From NCBI GenBank assembly GCA_020636845.1, contig JACJXD010000004.1, positions 1 through 64,000 of the forward strand: a stretch of 64,000 nt of DNA, in the 5' to 3' direction. Position 1 is the first letter of the stretch; each line of letters starts with the position of its first letter. The translations under genes were made by a program, and so were the position numbers. Positions 36,024 through 44,072 of the stretch are shown here, in pieces. The notes beneath the pieces were generated by a model. The model was not told the DNA's origin and did no database searches. It saw only the letters and a program-made list of their open reading frames with translations. The stretch comes from Bacteroidales bacterium. GTDB lineage: Bacteria > Bacteroidota > Bacteroidia > Bacteroidales > Tenuifilaceae.

Positions 36024-36094
36024 AGGTACCGAGCGGATTCGAACCGCTGTACGTGGTTTTGCAGACCACTGCCTAACCTCTCGGCCACGGTACC
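36024..36094 (-). tRNA. tRNA-Cys (GCA)
   Basis: A 71-nt cloverleaf on the minus strand has a perfect 7-bp acceptor stem beginning GGTACCG. The anticodon GCA sits in the loop after GTGGTC, and the T-arm is GCGGTTCGAATCCGC. The discriminator base is U73, the hallmark of tRNA-Cys. CCA is not encoded. Confidence 0.95.
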
Positions 36095-36144
36095 ATTTTG
36101 TGTGTGCAAAGATATAAAAAAAAACAAATTGCCAAATTTATGGG

Positions 36145-36507
36145 CTAATTTGCAAATTCCTTTTTCAGCGTTACGCTAACCTTATCGATTTTTCCACCCA
36201 TCGGAGGATTCATTTTCGACACCTTTACCTCTACACTTATTATTTCTGGGAAATGACTATGAATATTAACAATAATTCTATCTGCTACATTTTCAAGAAG
36301 TTTAGCCTTCACCTGCATTTCCTCCTTCACCAAATTGTAAACAACCTGATAATTAACGGTATCGTGTAAACTGTCGGTTTTTTGGGCTTGTTCGGTATTC
36401 GTTTCAATGGCAACATCCACTAAGAATTTATTGCCAACTACTTGCTCTTCCTGAAAACAACCATGATAGGCGTAAAATTCCATGCCTTCGATTTGAATCT
36501 TTCCCAT
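36145..36507 (-). CDS. folB: Dihydroneopterin aldolase
   Basis: FolB converts 7,8-dihydroneopterin to 6-hydroxymethyl-dihydropterin and glycolaldehyde in folate synthesis. The 120-residue protein from the ATG at 36507 has the GMEFYAYHGCFQEEQ opening with the conserved tyrosine and glutamate, DTVNYQVVY in the middle, and KMNPPMGGKIDKVSVTL near the end with the catalytic lysine region. One TTG codon upstream would add a single residue; the ATG is preferred. Confidence 0.93.
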   Translation of the reverse strand: MGKIQIEGMEFYAYHGCFQEEQVVGNKFLVDVAIETNTEQAQKTDSLHDTVNYQVVYNLVKEEMQVKAKLLENVADRIIVNIHSHFPEIISVEVKVSKMNPPMGGKIDKVSVTLKKEFAN

Positions 36508-36661
36508 CAATTAAAATTTTGCTCAAAGATATTCTATTTGAACTAAAGTATTAGGATAAAGTATGTGGAAAGTAAATGACATCAAAAAAAATTGCCACGA
36601 CATCAATCATTTACCAACAAAATTCTAATTTTGTCAATTCGGACTTTTAAATTTTATAAAC

Positions 36662-38356
36662 ATGGCAAGCGAAGAGTTGAATACAGGGACCAACGAAGAA
36701 AAACCCAAAAATTTTCTTGAAGAAATTATTGAGGCTGACATTAAATCCGAAAAACATGGGGGAAGAGTTTTAACCAGATTTCCTCCAGAACCTAACGGAT
36801 ACTTACATATTGGACATGCAAAATCTATTTGTTTAAACTTTGGACTTGCCCAAAAGTACGGAGGAAAAACAAACCTGCGTTTCGACGACACCAATCCAGT
36901 TAAGGAAGATATTGAGTATGTTAACTCCATAAAGGAGGATATTCAATGGCTAGGATTTAACTGGGCTAACGAATTTTATGCTTCCGATTACTTCGATCAA
37001 CTCTACCTATGGGCCGAAGAACTAATTAAAAAAGGCTACGCCTACGTTGACGACCAATCGCAGGAAGAAATCAGAGTAAACAGGGGAACTGTTACCCAAC
37101 CCGGAAAGGAAAGCCCTTGGCGCGACCGTTCTGCAGAGGAAAATCTTGACCTGTTTAGGCGTATGCGAGCCGGAGAATTTAAGGACGGAGAAAAAGTATT
37201 ACGGGCAAAAATTGATATGGCACACCCGAACATGCTTTTGCGCGACCCAATAATGTACCGAATAATACATTCCGAACACCACCGCACAGGCGACAAGTGG
37301 TGCATTTATCCCATGTACGATTACGCACACGGACAATCCGATTCTATCGAAAATATTACACATTCTATTTGTACGCTGGAATTCGATGTTCACCGTCCGC
37401 TTTACGATTGGTTTATCGAAAAACTCGAAATATTCCCGTCGAAGCAATACGAATTTGCCCGCTTAAACCTATCCTACACGGTAATGAGCAAACGAAAGTT
37501 ATTACAACTGGTTCAGGAGAAGGTTGTAATGGGCTGGGACGATCCCAGAATGCCAACCATTTGCGGACTACGCCGAAGAGGCTACACTCCCGAAGCCATT
37601 CGTTACTTTGCCGACAAAGTTGGCGTGGCTAAACGCGACAACGTTATCGATTTGTCACTGTTGGAATTCTGCCTTCGCGAGGATTTAAATAAACGTGTCG
37701 AACGTCGAATGGCAGTGCTAAACCCGCTAAAAGTTGTTATAACCAACTATCCCGAAAACCAGAGTGAAGAGTTGGAAGCCATTAATAACCCTGAAGACGA
37801 AAGTGCCGGAAAGCGCATGATTCCTTTCAGCCGCGAAATATACATCGAACAGGAAGACTTTATGGAAAATCCTCCTAAAAAGTTCTTCCGTTTAGCACCG
37901 GGTAAAGAGGTTAGGCTACGTTACGCTTACTTTATAAAATGCAACGATGTAATAAAAGATGAAAACGGAAATATAGTAGAGTTACATTGCACATACGATC
38001 CTGCATCTCGTGGCGGAAATTCGCCCGATGGTCGAAAAGTACAAGGAACTATTCATTGGGTTTCGATACCACACGCAGTTAAGGCTGAAGTTCGCCTTTT
38101 CGACCGGCTTTTCTCGAATCCCGACCCCAACAACGTACCCGAAGGTGTTGATTGGAAGTCGTCGTTAAATCCGGATTCTTTAAAGGTAATCGAAGGTCTT
38201 ATAGAACCATCGTTGCAGAACGCATCAGTTTTGGATAAATTCCAATTCGAAAGAATTGGCTACTTCTGCGTTGATTCCGATACAACATCGAAGAAGTTAG
38301 TGTTTAATCGCACTGCAACGCTTAAAGATACTTGGGCAAAAATTGCAGGAAAGTAA
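36662..38356 (+). CDS. glnS: Glutaminyl-tRNA synthetase
   Basis: GlnS charges tRNA-Gln with glutamine. The 564-residue protein is a class I synthetase: PPEPNGYLHIGHAKS with HIGH at residues 49-52, the DDTNPVKEDIEYV block, the VMSKRK (KMSKS-type) loop near residue 275, and two C-terminal anticodon-binding beta-barrels. Having GlnRS means the organism need not rely on the indirect Glu-tRNA(Gln) amidation route. A -7-like box TAATTTTG lies at 36626-36633 before the ATG. A tRNA-Gln gene lies 95 bases downstream on the same strand. Confidence 0.97.
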   Translation: MASEELNTGTNEEKPKNFLEEIIEADIKSEKHGGRVLTRFPPEPNGYLHIGHAKSICLNFGLAQKYGGKTNLRFDDTNPVKEDIEYVNSIKEDIQWLGFNWANEFYASDYFDQLYLWAEELIKKGYAYVDDQSQEEIRVNRGTVTQPGKESPWRDRSAEENLDLFRRMRAGEFKDGEKVLRAKIDMAHPNMLLRDPIMYRIIHSEHHRTGDKWCIYPMYDYAHGQSDSIENITHSICTLEFDVHRPLYDWFIEKLEIFPSKQYEFARLNLSYTVMSKRKLLQLVQEKVVMGWDDPRMPTICGLRRRGYTPEAIRYFADKVGVAKRDNVIDLSLLEFCLREDLNKRVERRMAVLNPLKVVITNYPENQSEELEAINNPEDESAGKRMIPFSREIYIEQEDFMENPPKKFFRLAPGKEVRLRYAYFIKCNDVIKDENGNIVELHCTYDPASRGGNSPDGRKVQGTIHWVSIPHAVKAEVRLFDRLFSNPDPNNVPEGVDWKSSLNPDSLKVIEGLIEPSLQNASVLDKFQFERIGYFCVDSDTTSKKLVFNRTATLKDTWAKIAGK

Positions 38357-38400
38357 CTGTAAATTAACATACAAAGGGATTTTACAAAGTTTTTGGCTTT

Positions 38401-38435
38401 TTTGTTATAATCAATAAACAAAACCATTATCTTTG
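38401..38435 (+). promoter_or_regulatory. Probable promoter of tRNA-Gln
   Basis: TATCTTTG (38428-38435) matches the TAnnTTTG -7 box and lies 16 bases before the tRNA. TTTG at 38401-38404 may be the -33 element, although the 23-base spacing is longer than the usual 19-21. Confidence 0.45.
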
Positions 38436-38451
38436 CAGCGAAACAATCCAT

Positions 38452-38524
38452 TGTCCTGTAGTGTAATTGGCAACACGTCTGACTCTGGATCAGAAGAGTC
38501 CAGGTTCGACCCCTGGCAGGACAA
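38452..38524 (+). tRNA. tRNA-Gln (CTG)
   Basis: A 73-nt cloverleaf has the anticodon CUG in loop CUCUGGA, a 5-bp anticodon stem TCTGA / TCAGA, and the T-arm CCAGG-TTCGACC-CCTGG. The acceptor stem begins with the weak U1-A72 pair typical of tRNA-Gln. CCA is not encoded. Its last 12 bases form most of the integration core of the element that follows, which restores the tRNA end exactly. Confidence 0.92.
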
Positions 38525-38525
38525 C
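38513..38525 (+). repeat. attL core (13 bp)
   Basis: CTGGCAGGACAAC spans the 3' T-stem and acceptor stem of tRNA-Gln. An identical copy lies at 44073-44085. Confidence 0.9.
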
Positions 38526-38536
38526 TTTAAAAAACG

Positions 38537-38571
38537 AACACCCTTGTAAATTAAATTGTTACAGGGGTGTT
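38537..38571 (+). terminator. Element-borne terminator for tRNA-Gln
   Basis: A 13-bp stem with one G-T wobble (AACACCCTTGTAA / TTACAGGGGTGTT) and a 9-nt loop is followed by TTTTT, 12 bases after the tRNA end. It belongs to the element and replaces the displaced native terminator. It may also end the minus-strand element transcript. Confidence 0.75.
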
Positions 38572-38573
38572 TT

Positions 38574-38602
38574 TTGTTTGGGGTAAGAATAGGGGTAAGA
38601 AT
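38574..38602 (+). repeat. Left 29-bp arm-type direct repeat
   Basis: TTGTTT is followed by two copies of GGGGTAAGAAT (38580-38590 and 38592-38602) separated by A. The same block, with T as separator, is at 43927-43955 in the same orientation. Position and tandem form suggest arm-type integrase-binding sites. Confidence 0.75.
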
Positions 38603-38613
38603 CGACTTGTTGT

Positions 38614-38892
38614 TTATCCGAAATTAGAATTTGTTGCAACCTGCGTTATTATTGAAATAATTAGAAAAATAAGAAACAAAACGCCCAAAAACTGAATCCA
38701 CAATGAACTCCTTTTTGAATGCTGCAAACTTATGTTCTTAACTATCAAGTTGAACATTGGGTCGCTGTTGAGTTTTTCGGCATAGTTGGTTTCGCTAAGT
38801 TCCTTGTTCTGGGAGTAAAACGTTTTTAAATAACTCCTTAGCATTGGGTCGCGATCCCCAAATATTTTAGTTATCCATTCAATTTTAGTCAT
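38614..38892 (-). CDS. Small membrane protein of the integrative element
   Basis: The 92-residue protein has a charged N-terminal part (MTKIEWITKIFGDRDP) and one hydrophobic helix near the C-terminus (LWIQFLGVLFLIFLIISIIT). I recognise no family. It is the gene nearest the left attachment site. A perfect 8-bp inverted repeat lies 11-29 bases before its start codon. A phage minor-coat or exclusion role would be a guess; the single tail-anchored helix is what can be seen. Confidence 0.6.
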   Translation of the reverse strand: MTKIEWITKIFGDRDPMLRSYLKTFYSQNKELSETNYAEKLNSDPMFNLIVKNISLQHSKRSSLWIQFLGVLFLIFLIISIITQVATNSNFG

Positions 38893-39570
38893 GGTAGTTT
38901 GATTTAGGTTTGTAACCTAAAGGTATTAAACTGAATTGATTAAACAATGATTGAAGTAAACAATTAACACTACTACACGCGTGTATATATGTAAAAATAT
39001 ACTTCGTTAGCTAAACAAGGGAAACATTATGCCTATTTGGGAAACATAACGCGCGCGTAGTGATTTGAGAAAAATCTATGATTAATTGGAATCCATTAAA
39101 ACCGATAAACACTTTCCTTTTTTATTGCGTAAATAAAGTCTTTGATAAACTAACCGGAATATTTAAACATGTATCAACATTTTCAAGTGCAACCTAAAAC
39201 AATTTCATAATTAGCCCTGACGCTACACGCGCGCGCGTACTTGTTCGATTTTTCTTCATCCTTCTCCAACCACTCGTAAAAAGTATTCCTTCGCGCGTAA
39301 TGATATTAGAAAAATCTTTGAAGGGTTTGGTTTATCTCTTTTTTATCGCGTCAATAAATACTACAATTTTTACTACAGATGAAAAGAAATTGAGAGTTGA
39401 TAAAGATCGAAGGGCGCAACGTATTCCATTATTTCTGTTTATTCACCCAGTACCTTTAAAGTTTTAACTTTGCATTCCACTCAAATTCAAGTTGTATTGT
39501 AGTTGTTTTAATATCGACTTTTTTTATATGTAAGAAAACTCTATTTTTTATAAGGTGAGAAAAGTCTTTG
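38893..39570. other. Repeat-rich noncoding region of the element (possible origin)
   Basis: These 678 bases hold no credible gene. They contain a perfect inverted repeat TTTAGGTT-TGT-AACCTAAA (38903-38921) and three CG-alternating palindromes: TACACGCGTGTA at 38974, ACGCGCGCGT at 39049 and ACGCGCGCGCGT at 39227. A 30-bp repeat occurs twice with 26 matches (39052-39081 and 39292-39321, both starting CGCGCGTA). There are four copies of the core AAA(A/G)TCT(T/A)TG (39071, 39135, 39311, 39561). The region lies beside the replication-initiator gene and is a candidate origin or Rep-binding site (inference). Confidence 0.55.
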
Positions 39571-40869
39571 TCATAAACTAGCATTGCCAAACATCGAACC
39601 TTTTAATCGGTCTGAAAAATACGGCGTGTCATCAAAAAGTTTTGCCCCCCTTTTGTTTGAATCTCTATTGTAGTTGTGTCTGGGGTTGTTAAATTCATTT
39701 CTAATGTAGTGGGCTATTTCCCTAAATCGGGTTTTTAATGGTTCGCGTTTCCACTTATCGGTTAACATACTTTCAAGGTAATTGTAAATAGCACTATCGT
39801 TTTGATAGTAGTATTTTATTCCGGCAACACTTAAAAACTTACTCGTAGGTTTTTGCATTGAAATATCTAATCCGGTAACTGGACACGTTTTTGCATCATG
39901 GGACAAACTTACAGTATAGTTACAGGGTAAATTTGTCCCTACATGGGTTTGAGTATCGGTAAATTTGTCCCCTTTTTTTATGGTTCTAATTATTCTACTT
40001 TTTTTTAACAAGTCGGTAAATTTGTCCCTACTATTAGCCACAATTTCGGGTTTAAGACTATTGCCGTAATTCGCAACAACCTTTTCAAATCGGTTTAACT
40101 CCCTGTAATACGTTTTGCGTTTCTTGCTATACTCTGGGTCTTTACTTTCGGGTTTAAGATTGACCCAATACAAGGGGTTTGACCCATTAGCCAGTAATAG
40201 CCTGTATTTTTCGGGTACTTTTTTACTGGTTGAAAGTTTAGTGTTTGTCCAAATAATTTCCTCAACGGTTCGGGTCAATAATTCGCCCAACCTCTGTAAA
40301 ATTTCTGTGTTTAACAGGTCTTGGAGCGTCCGCAGGGGTATGTTTTGCAACTGTAAGAATTGCATTTTAAAAACCTTCAATTCAATTCTCAAGATGTTAT
40401 CCGGCTGTTTAAATTGCAATCCCTTGTTGTAAACTTTAATGTAATATTGAGCGTGTGAACATTCCACGCCCTGACCTATTGGGAATTTGTGGAACGGTTG
40501 CCCCCGATGCAATACCAAACTATTAATAACCTTATCGGGGCTGTATGGAATAACCAAGTTAACGCCAAATTCAATATTTTCTATTTCTGTTTTTCCCAAG
40601 TCTAAACCAAAACGCGTTTTTAAGTTGTATAAGACGTTTTCAAGGTCGCAGTAATAAAAATCATTGTAGTTGTGTTGACCCTCGTTAAAATAGCGGTGCA
40701 ATGACCCCCTAAGGAAAATTTTACCCGACTTTCGAAGAAACTTTAGTCCGTTGTACTCTGCAACCTCAACGGGTCTAATTTCGCCCGTTTTTTGGTTGGT
40801 AGTTATTTCCCATTCCGGCAACTCTGGATTGGATAAACTAACATTTTTGGTTTTTATATAGTCAATCAT
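39571..40869 (-). CDS. Probable rolling-circle replication initiator (filamentous-phage gpII/CRI-like)
   Basis: The 432-residue protein has the pattern of the phage CRI / gene-II-type replication proteins of filamentous phages and their satellites: IFLRGSLHRYFN followed by HNYNDF, the IENIEFGVNL strand, and HAQYYIKVYNKGLQ followed by ILRIELKV. In that family a tyrosine nicks the double-strand origin to start rolling-circle replication. The C-terminal part has a cysteine-histidine motif (HDAKTCPVTGLDI) that may be a small zinc site. It lies just before the repeat-rich noncoding region. The family call is from pattern memory and moderately sure. A plasmid-type Rep is the alternative. Confidence 0.58.
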   Translation of the reverse strand: MIDYIKTKNVSLSNPELPEWEITTNQKTGEIRPVEVAEYNGLKFLRKSGKIFLRGSLHRYFNEGQHNYNDFYYCDLENVLYNLKTRFGLDLGKTEIENIEFGVNLVIPYSPDKVINSLVLHRGQPFHKFPIGQGVECSHAQYYIKVYNKGLQFKQPDNILRIELKVFKMQFLQLQNIPLRTLQDLLNTEILQRLGELLTRTVEEIIWTNTKLSTSKKVPEKYRLLLANGSNPLYWVNLKPESKDPEYSKKRKTYYRELNRFEKVVANYGNSLKPEIVANSRDKFTDLLKKSRIIRTIKKGDKFTDTQTHVGTNLPCNYTVSLSHDAKTCPVTGLDISMQKPTSKFLSVAGIKYYYQNDSAIYNYLESMLTDKWKREPLKTRFREIAHYIRNEFNNPRHNYNRDSNKRGAKLFDDTPYFSDRLKGSMFGNASL

Positions 40870-40924
40870 TTTTAACTATCTTTGTGTAAATATTCGCCCG
40901 TTTCGGGTGTGTATTGGTTGAATA

Positions 40925-40954
40925 AAGGCGACTGGTAGGGGTACTAGTCGCCTT
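40925..40954 (-). terminator. Hairpin between element genes
   Basis: A perfect 9-bp stem (AAGGCGACT / AGTCGCCTT) with a 12-nt loop lies just after the stop of the 141-residue protein and before the replication gene. It could limit read-through into the replication gene. Confidence 0.65.
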
Positions 40955-40962
40955 GTTTCTTT

Positions 40963-41388
40963 TCACTTGTTGAGGTTATTATTTTGCTCGATGATTTTCT
41001 TTGCGAACAAGTGGCAAAAATTCAACCGTTTTGCAGGGTATAATGTGAAATTTGGGAAAAGGTAAAGGGTTGTTTCGTTTCCATTAATATTGGCAATTAA
41101 AAACGATTTGGCAGGCTGTTTATTTGCCCTCTTTAGTAACAAGTCCCCATAATACCAACCTTCAATTTTAATAGGTATTAATCCCGTAAATGAAGTTTTT
41201 TCGTGTCCGCTCCAACTCTCAATAACAAATCTTGCCCCCTGTTTAATTAAAAATGGTTTTCGGGGTGTAGAAATTCTAAAGTAGTGGAATAGCCTTGAAT
41301 CGGGTTCGCCCTTGAGGTCGTAAATATCATTTCGTTTTTCATTCTGAACGAAAACGAACTTTTTGTGTTCGGGTGTATTGGTTGCCAT
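40963..41388 (-). CDS. Unknown protein of the integrative element (141 aa)
   Basis: This soluble, basic 141-residue protein begins MATNTPEHKKFVFVQNEKR and shows alternating hydrophobic strands (FVIESWSGHEKT, GWYYGDLLLKRA, TTLYLFPNFTLYPAKR). I recognise no domain. The layout of short strands fits a single-strand-binding or restriction-evading accessory protein as well as others, so no function is assigned. It starts 2 bases after the HTH gene stop and is probably co-expressed with it. Confidence 0.55.
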   Translation of the reverse strand: MATNTPEHKKFVFVQNEKRNDIYDLKGEPDSRLFHYFRISTPRKPFLIKQGARFVIESWSGHEKTSFTGLIPIKIEGWYYGDLLLKRANKQPAKSFLIANINGNETTLYLFPNFTLYPAKRLNFCHLFAKKIIEQNNNLNK

Positions 41389-41390
41389 AG

Positions 41391-41690
41391 TTACACCCTC
41401 CTTTTGTTCTTAAAGGTTTCTATTTCCTTTAGAGCGTTTTCAATATCGGGGCGTTTATACCTGACGCGCCCAGCAATTCGATACCCTTTGATAATGCCGT
41501 GTTTTGTCCAGTCGTTTAGCGTTGGTAGCGACACGCCTAAATATTCGGCTGTTTCGGCTCTGGTTAATAGTTCCGGTGTTGTTTCTTTGACCTGCTGTTT
41601 TGGGGCAAATTCTACTATTGCATTTAAAACAGCGTCCCGAATGATTGTTTTAAATTCGGGTTCTGGAATTGAAAAGATAATGTTTTGCAT
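41391..41690 (-). CDS. Excisionase-like helix-turn-helix protein
   Basis: The 99-residue protein has a MerR/HTH_17-type domain at about residues 42-90: LLTRAETAEYLGVSLPTLNDW, then IKGYRIAGRVRYKRPDIENAL. This is the form of recombination directionality factors (Xis) and small regulators of integrative elements in Bacteroidota. A short inverted repeat TGCAA-GTATA-TTGCA lies at 41712-41726, upstream of its start, and could be its operator. It lies between the replication module and the integrase module, a fitting place for a switch protein. Confidence 0.75.
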   Translation of the reverse strand: MQNIIFSIPEPEFKTIIRDAVLNAIVEFAPKQQVKETTPELLTRAETAEYLGVSLPTLNDWTKHGIIKGYRIAGRVRYKRPDIENALKEIETFKNKRRV

Positions 41691-41756
41691 CGTTTTTATT
41701 ATTGATTACGATGCAAGTATATTGCACTTAATGCCCTGTAGTGGGGTTTGTAGTAA

Positions 41757-42584
41757 CTACAATCTTTGTTCTATTTTACTTAGACTATCTTTATAGCGTT
41801 CTTTTGCTCTGTTTGCAAGTTCTATAAGTCCAATTGATTCAAGTAATTCAATTACTGCCTTTGGGTTTTCGTAATTATTTAATGGACTTTGACTGCTATT
41901 TTTATAAAAGTAAGTTAAACTTGTTCTTATATTTTGAGCATTCTTGCCTATTAAACTACTTATCAGAACACTTAATTTTGTATTATTTTCATTAAGTTTA
42001 GTTACTTCAAATATTCCTAGCAAATCTAGTAGTATCAATTGCTGTTTAAGTGTCAAACTGCTATTTCCTACTTCGTCAAATGTTACTTGCTTTTCAGTAT
42101 TTGGCACGTATTTTTTTATAATTCTTGTAAGATATTCTAAATAATATTTTTTTTCATCAAAATACTCTTTCAAGTTTTTTTTAAATTCTTCATGGTCTCT
42201 AAATCTCTTATCTATTATTGATTTGTTCCTATTCTTCAAAGAAAAAAAAGGGAGCATTTTTTTTGAAAGAGATTTACGTTTAATAATCAGCTCAATTTTT
42301 CCAATTGCATTAATTTTTTTACCCTCACAAACAAATCCTTTGTAGGAGTTTAAATAACTTTCAGAAATGTCAACAAGTTTTAGCGTTTTATAAATTAATG
42401 CATTAAAGTCGTTATCGTTGAGACTCAAATAACTTGAAACAATATTTTTCTCGATCTTTTTTGCTAGTGTTTCATAAAAACTAGCATCAGAATCAAAACA
42501 ATCTTTTTCAATAGAATAATAGTAATTAAAATTACTTATTCTTTCAATAAATTCTGAAATATCCTGCAATATCTGTTCGTTCAT
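41757..42584 (-). CDS. Unknown protein next to the integrase (275 aa)
   Basis: The 275-residue protein is helical and lysine/asparagine/isoleucine-rich. A conserved-looking C-terminal part (about 170-270: SLTLKQQLILLDLLGIF, LIGKNAQNIRTSL, AIELLESIGLIELANRAKE) resembles the tail of many uncharacterised Bacteroidota mobile-element proteins. No catalytic motif is visible. It starts 6 bases after the integrase stop, so they form one operon. Base composition is more A/T-rich by eye than the integrase. It may be a regulator of integration or cargo such as a defence or exclusion factor; neither is shown. Confidence 0.6.
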   Translation of the reverse strand: MNEQILQDISEFIERISNFNYYYSIEKDCFDSDASFYETLAKKIEKNIVSSYLSLNDNDFNALIYKTLKLVDISESYLNSYKGFVCEGKKINAIGKIELIIKRKSLSKKMLPFFSLKNRNKSIIDKRFRDHEEFKKNLKEYFDEKKYYLEYLTRIIKKYVPNTEKQVTFDEVGNSSLTLKQQLILLDLLGIFEVTKLNENNTKLSVLISSLIGKNAQNIRTSLTYFYKNSSQSPLNNYENPKAVIELLESIGLIELANRAKERYKDSLSKIEQRL

Positions 42585-42590
42585 ATTAAA

Positions 42591-43883
42591 CTATTTAGCA
42601 ACTTTAAGTATTGGTTTATTGAAATACGGGTGTTTTGATAGGATAAGGGCGTTTTCCTTGCCCGATAGCCTAATGTATGCTAAAAACGCCTTTTCGGTTT
42701 TGTGTCCGGTTATTGCCCTTATAGAAATGGGGTTGATACCTGCCAAATAGGCGTTTGTTGCAAAACTTCGCCTTGCTGTGTGCGTTGTTACCAAATCGCA
42801 CTTTTTAAATGTTTTGGGGGTTGTAAGGTTTCCCTTTGTTTGCTCAATGGTTACACTTTCGGTAATGCCAGCCTCTCTGGCAACGTCTTTAAGATAGTCG
42901 TTAAACTTTTGGTTACTTAATGCCTTTGGAATGTTCCCATCGTACCTGTTAATAATTTCGACTACAACAGAATGAAGGGGAATTGAAACGGGTTGATTTG
43001 TCTTTTGAGTGCGAACGTTTAACATTTTCACGCCCTCAAATTCAATAATGTTATCGGGTGTTAGTTTGCTAAAATCCGAAAACCTCAACCCTGTATAGCA
43101 ACCAATTAAAAACAAATCCCTAACCCGCTCCAACTTCTTATTTTTGGATAGGTCAAAACTGTAAAGTTTTTCAAGGTCGGCATTGTTTAAATATATTACA
43201 TCGGTTTGCTCTGGGGAAACGGCAAATCGTTTGCTCTTATAGTCGAAGTTTTTGTGTAGTTTCCTTTCGGCCGCCTCGTTCATAAACATTTTCACAACCT
43301 TAACAATTCGCCAAATTGTGTTAGGTTTAAAACTCTTTTCGTTTTTCAGGTACTCCACAAAATCCAAATGAAAATCGAGTGTAATATTTTCAAACGATAG
43401 GCTAATATTTCTACTTTCGGCATACTCCTTAACGTGTTTAAGTGAGTTCCGGTAATTCTTTAAAGTGTTTTCCTTTCGGGTTGACGCTACATTTATAATG
43501 AATTGCTCTGCAAAGTCTATTAGTGTTGGTTTCGCCTTTAATGGTTGAGGTTTGGTTAATCGCTCCCATTCACTTTTAAATAGTTCAGGTGTTACAACTG
43601 GGTTTTTCTTTTGTAACTCAAGGAACAACGCGTTTAAACTTGAGGAAATTTGAATAAGACTATCGTTAAACTCTGGGTGTTCTGGAAACTTCGAAGTTTC
43701 TTTTGCCCTATTCCGTTTTGCGTCCCAAAATTTGGGGTCAATCTTTAGTTTGGTGTAAATCTTAACTGGTTTGAATTTCTCATTGCCATTCGTGGTTAAT
43801 TCCTTATAGCCAAAATGGCAAAGACAATAGATTGCAGTTTTGCCCTTTTCTTTGGGTCGTTTCAGATAAAATTTAACGTCCAT
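42591..43883 (-). CDS. Tyrosine-type site-specific integrase
   Basis: The 430-residue protein has the Bacteroidota integrase layout: an arm-DNA-binding N-terminal domain (about 1-100), a SAM-like core-binding domain (about 115-215), and the catalytic domain. The active-site residues are visible as R in GCYTGLRFSDF, H-x-x-R in THTARRSFATN, a histidine in ITGHKTEKAFLAY and the tyrosine in that last segment. It would integrate the element at tRNA-Gln and excise it with the HTH protein. It reads leftward from near the right end. The arm-type repeats lie 44 bases upstream of its start, so its own promoter may be autoregulated. Confidence 0.93.
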   Translation of the reverse strand: MDVKFYLKRPKEKGKTAIYCLCHFGYKELTTNGNEKFKPVKIYTKLKIDPKFWDAKRNRAKETSKFPEHPEFNDSLIQISSSLNALFLELQKKNPVVTPELFKSEWERLTKPQPLKAKPTLIDFAEQFIINVASTRKENTLKNYRNSLKHVKEYAESRNISLSFENITLDFHLDFVEYLKNEKSFKPNTIWRIVKVVKMFMNEAAERKLHKNFDYKSKRFAVSPEQTDVIYLNNADLEKLYSFDLSKNKKLERVRDLFLIGCYTGLRFSDFSKLTPDNIIEFEGVKMLNVRTQKTNQPVSIPLHSVVVEIINRYDGNIPKALSNQKFNDYLKDVAREAGITESVTIEQTKGNLTTPKTFKKCDLVTTHTARRSFATNAYLAGINPISIRAITGHKTEKAFLAYIRLSGKENALILSKHPYFNKPILKVAK

Positions 43884-43926
43884 TTTGTTTGGGGTATTGG
43901 TTGAATATCACAAAGATAACAAATTA

Positions 43927-43955
43927 TTGTTTGGGGTAAGAATTGGGGTAAGAAT
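43927..43955 (+). repeat. Right 29-bp arm-type direct repeat
   Basis: This is identical to the left block at 38574-38602 except for the single separator base, with GGGGTAAGAAT twice (43933-43943 and 43945-43955). It lies 118 bases inside attR and just upstream of the integrase gene. The 367-base gap 43884-44250 also holds attR, a terminator and the next gene's promoter. Confidence 0.75.
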
Positions 43956-44072
43956 AATTTTAATTTTACTTAATTTTTTACATCTAAACACAACTACCAA
44001 AATTCAGAAAACCCCTTATATCCTGTTGTTTTCAGTTTAGTTAAGTAAAACTAAGTAAACAGTTAAATAGTT

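Noticed and set aside
41365..41796. 143-residue open frame on the plus strand over the HTH gene
   Set aside because: It overlaps three better-supported minus-strand genes and shows no protein-like pattern.
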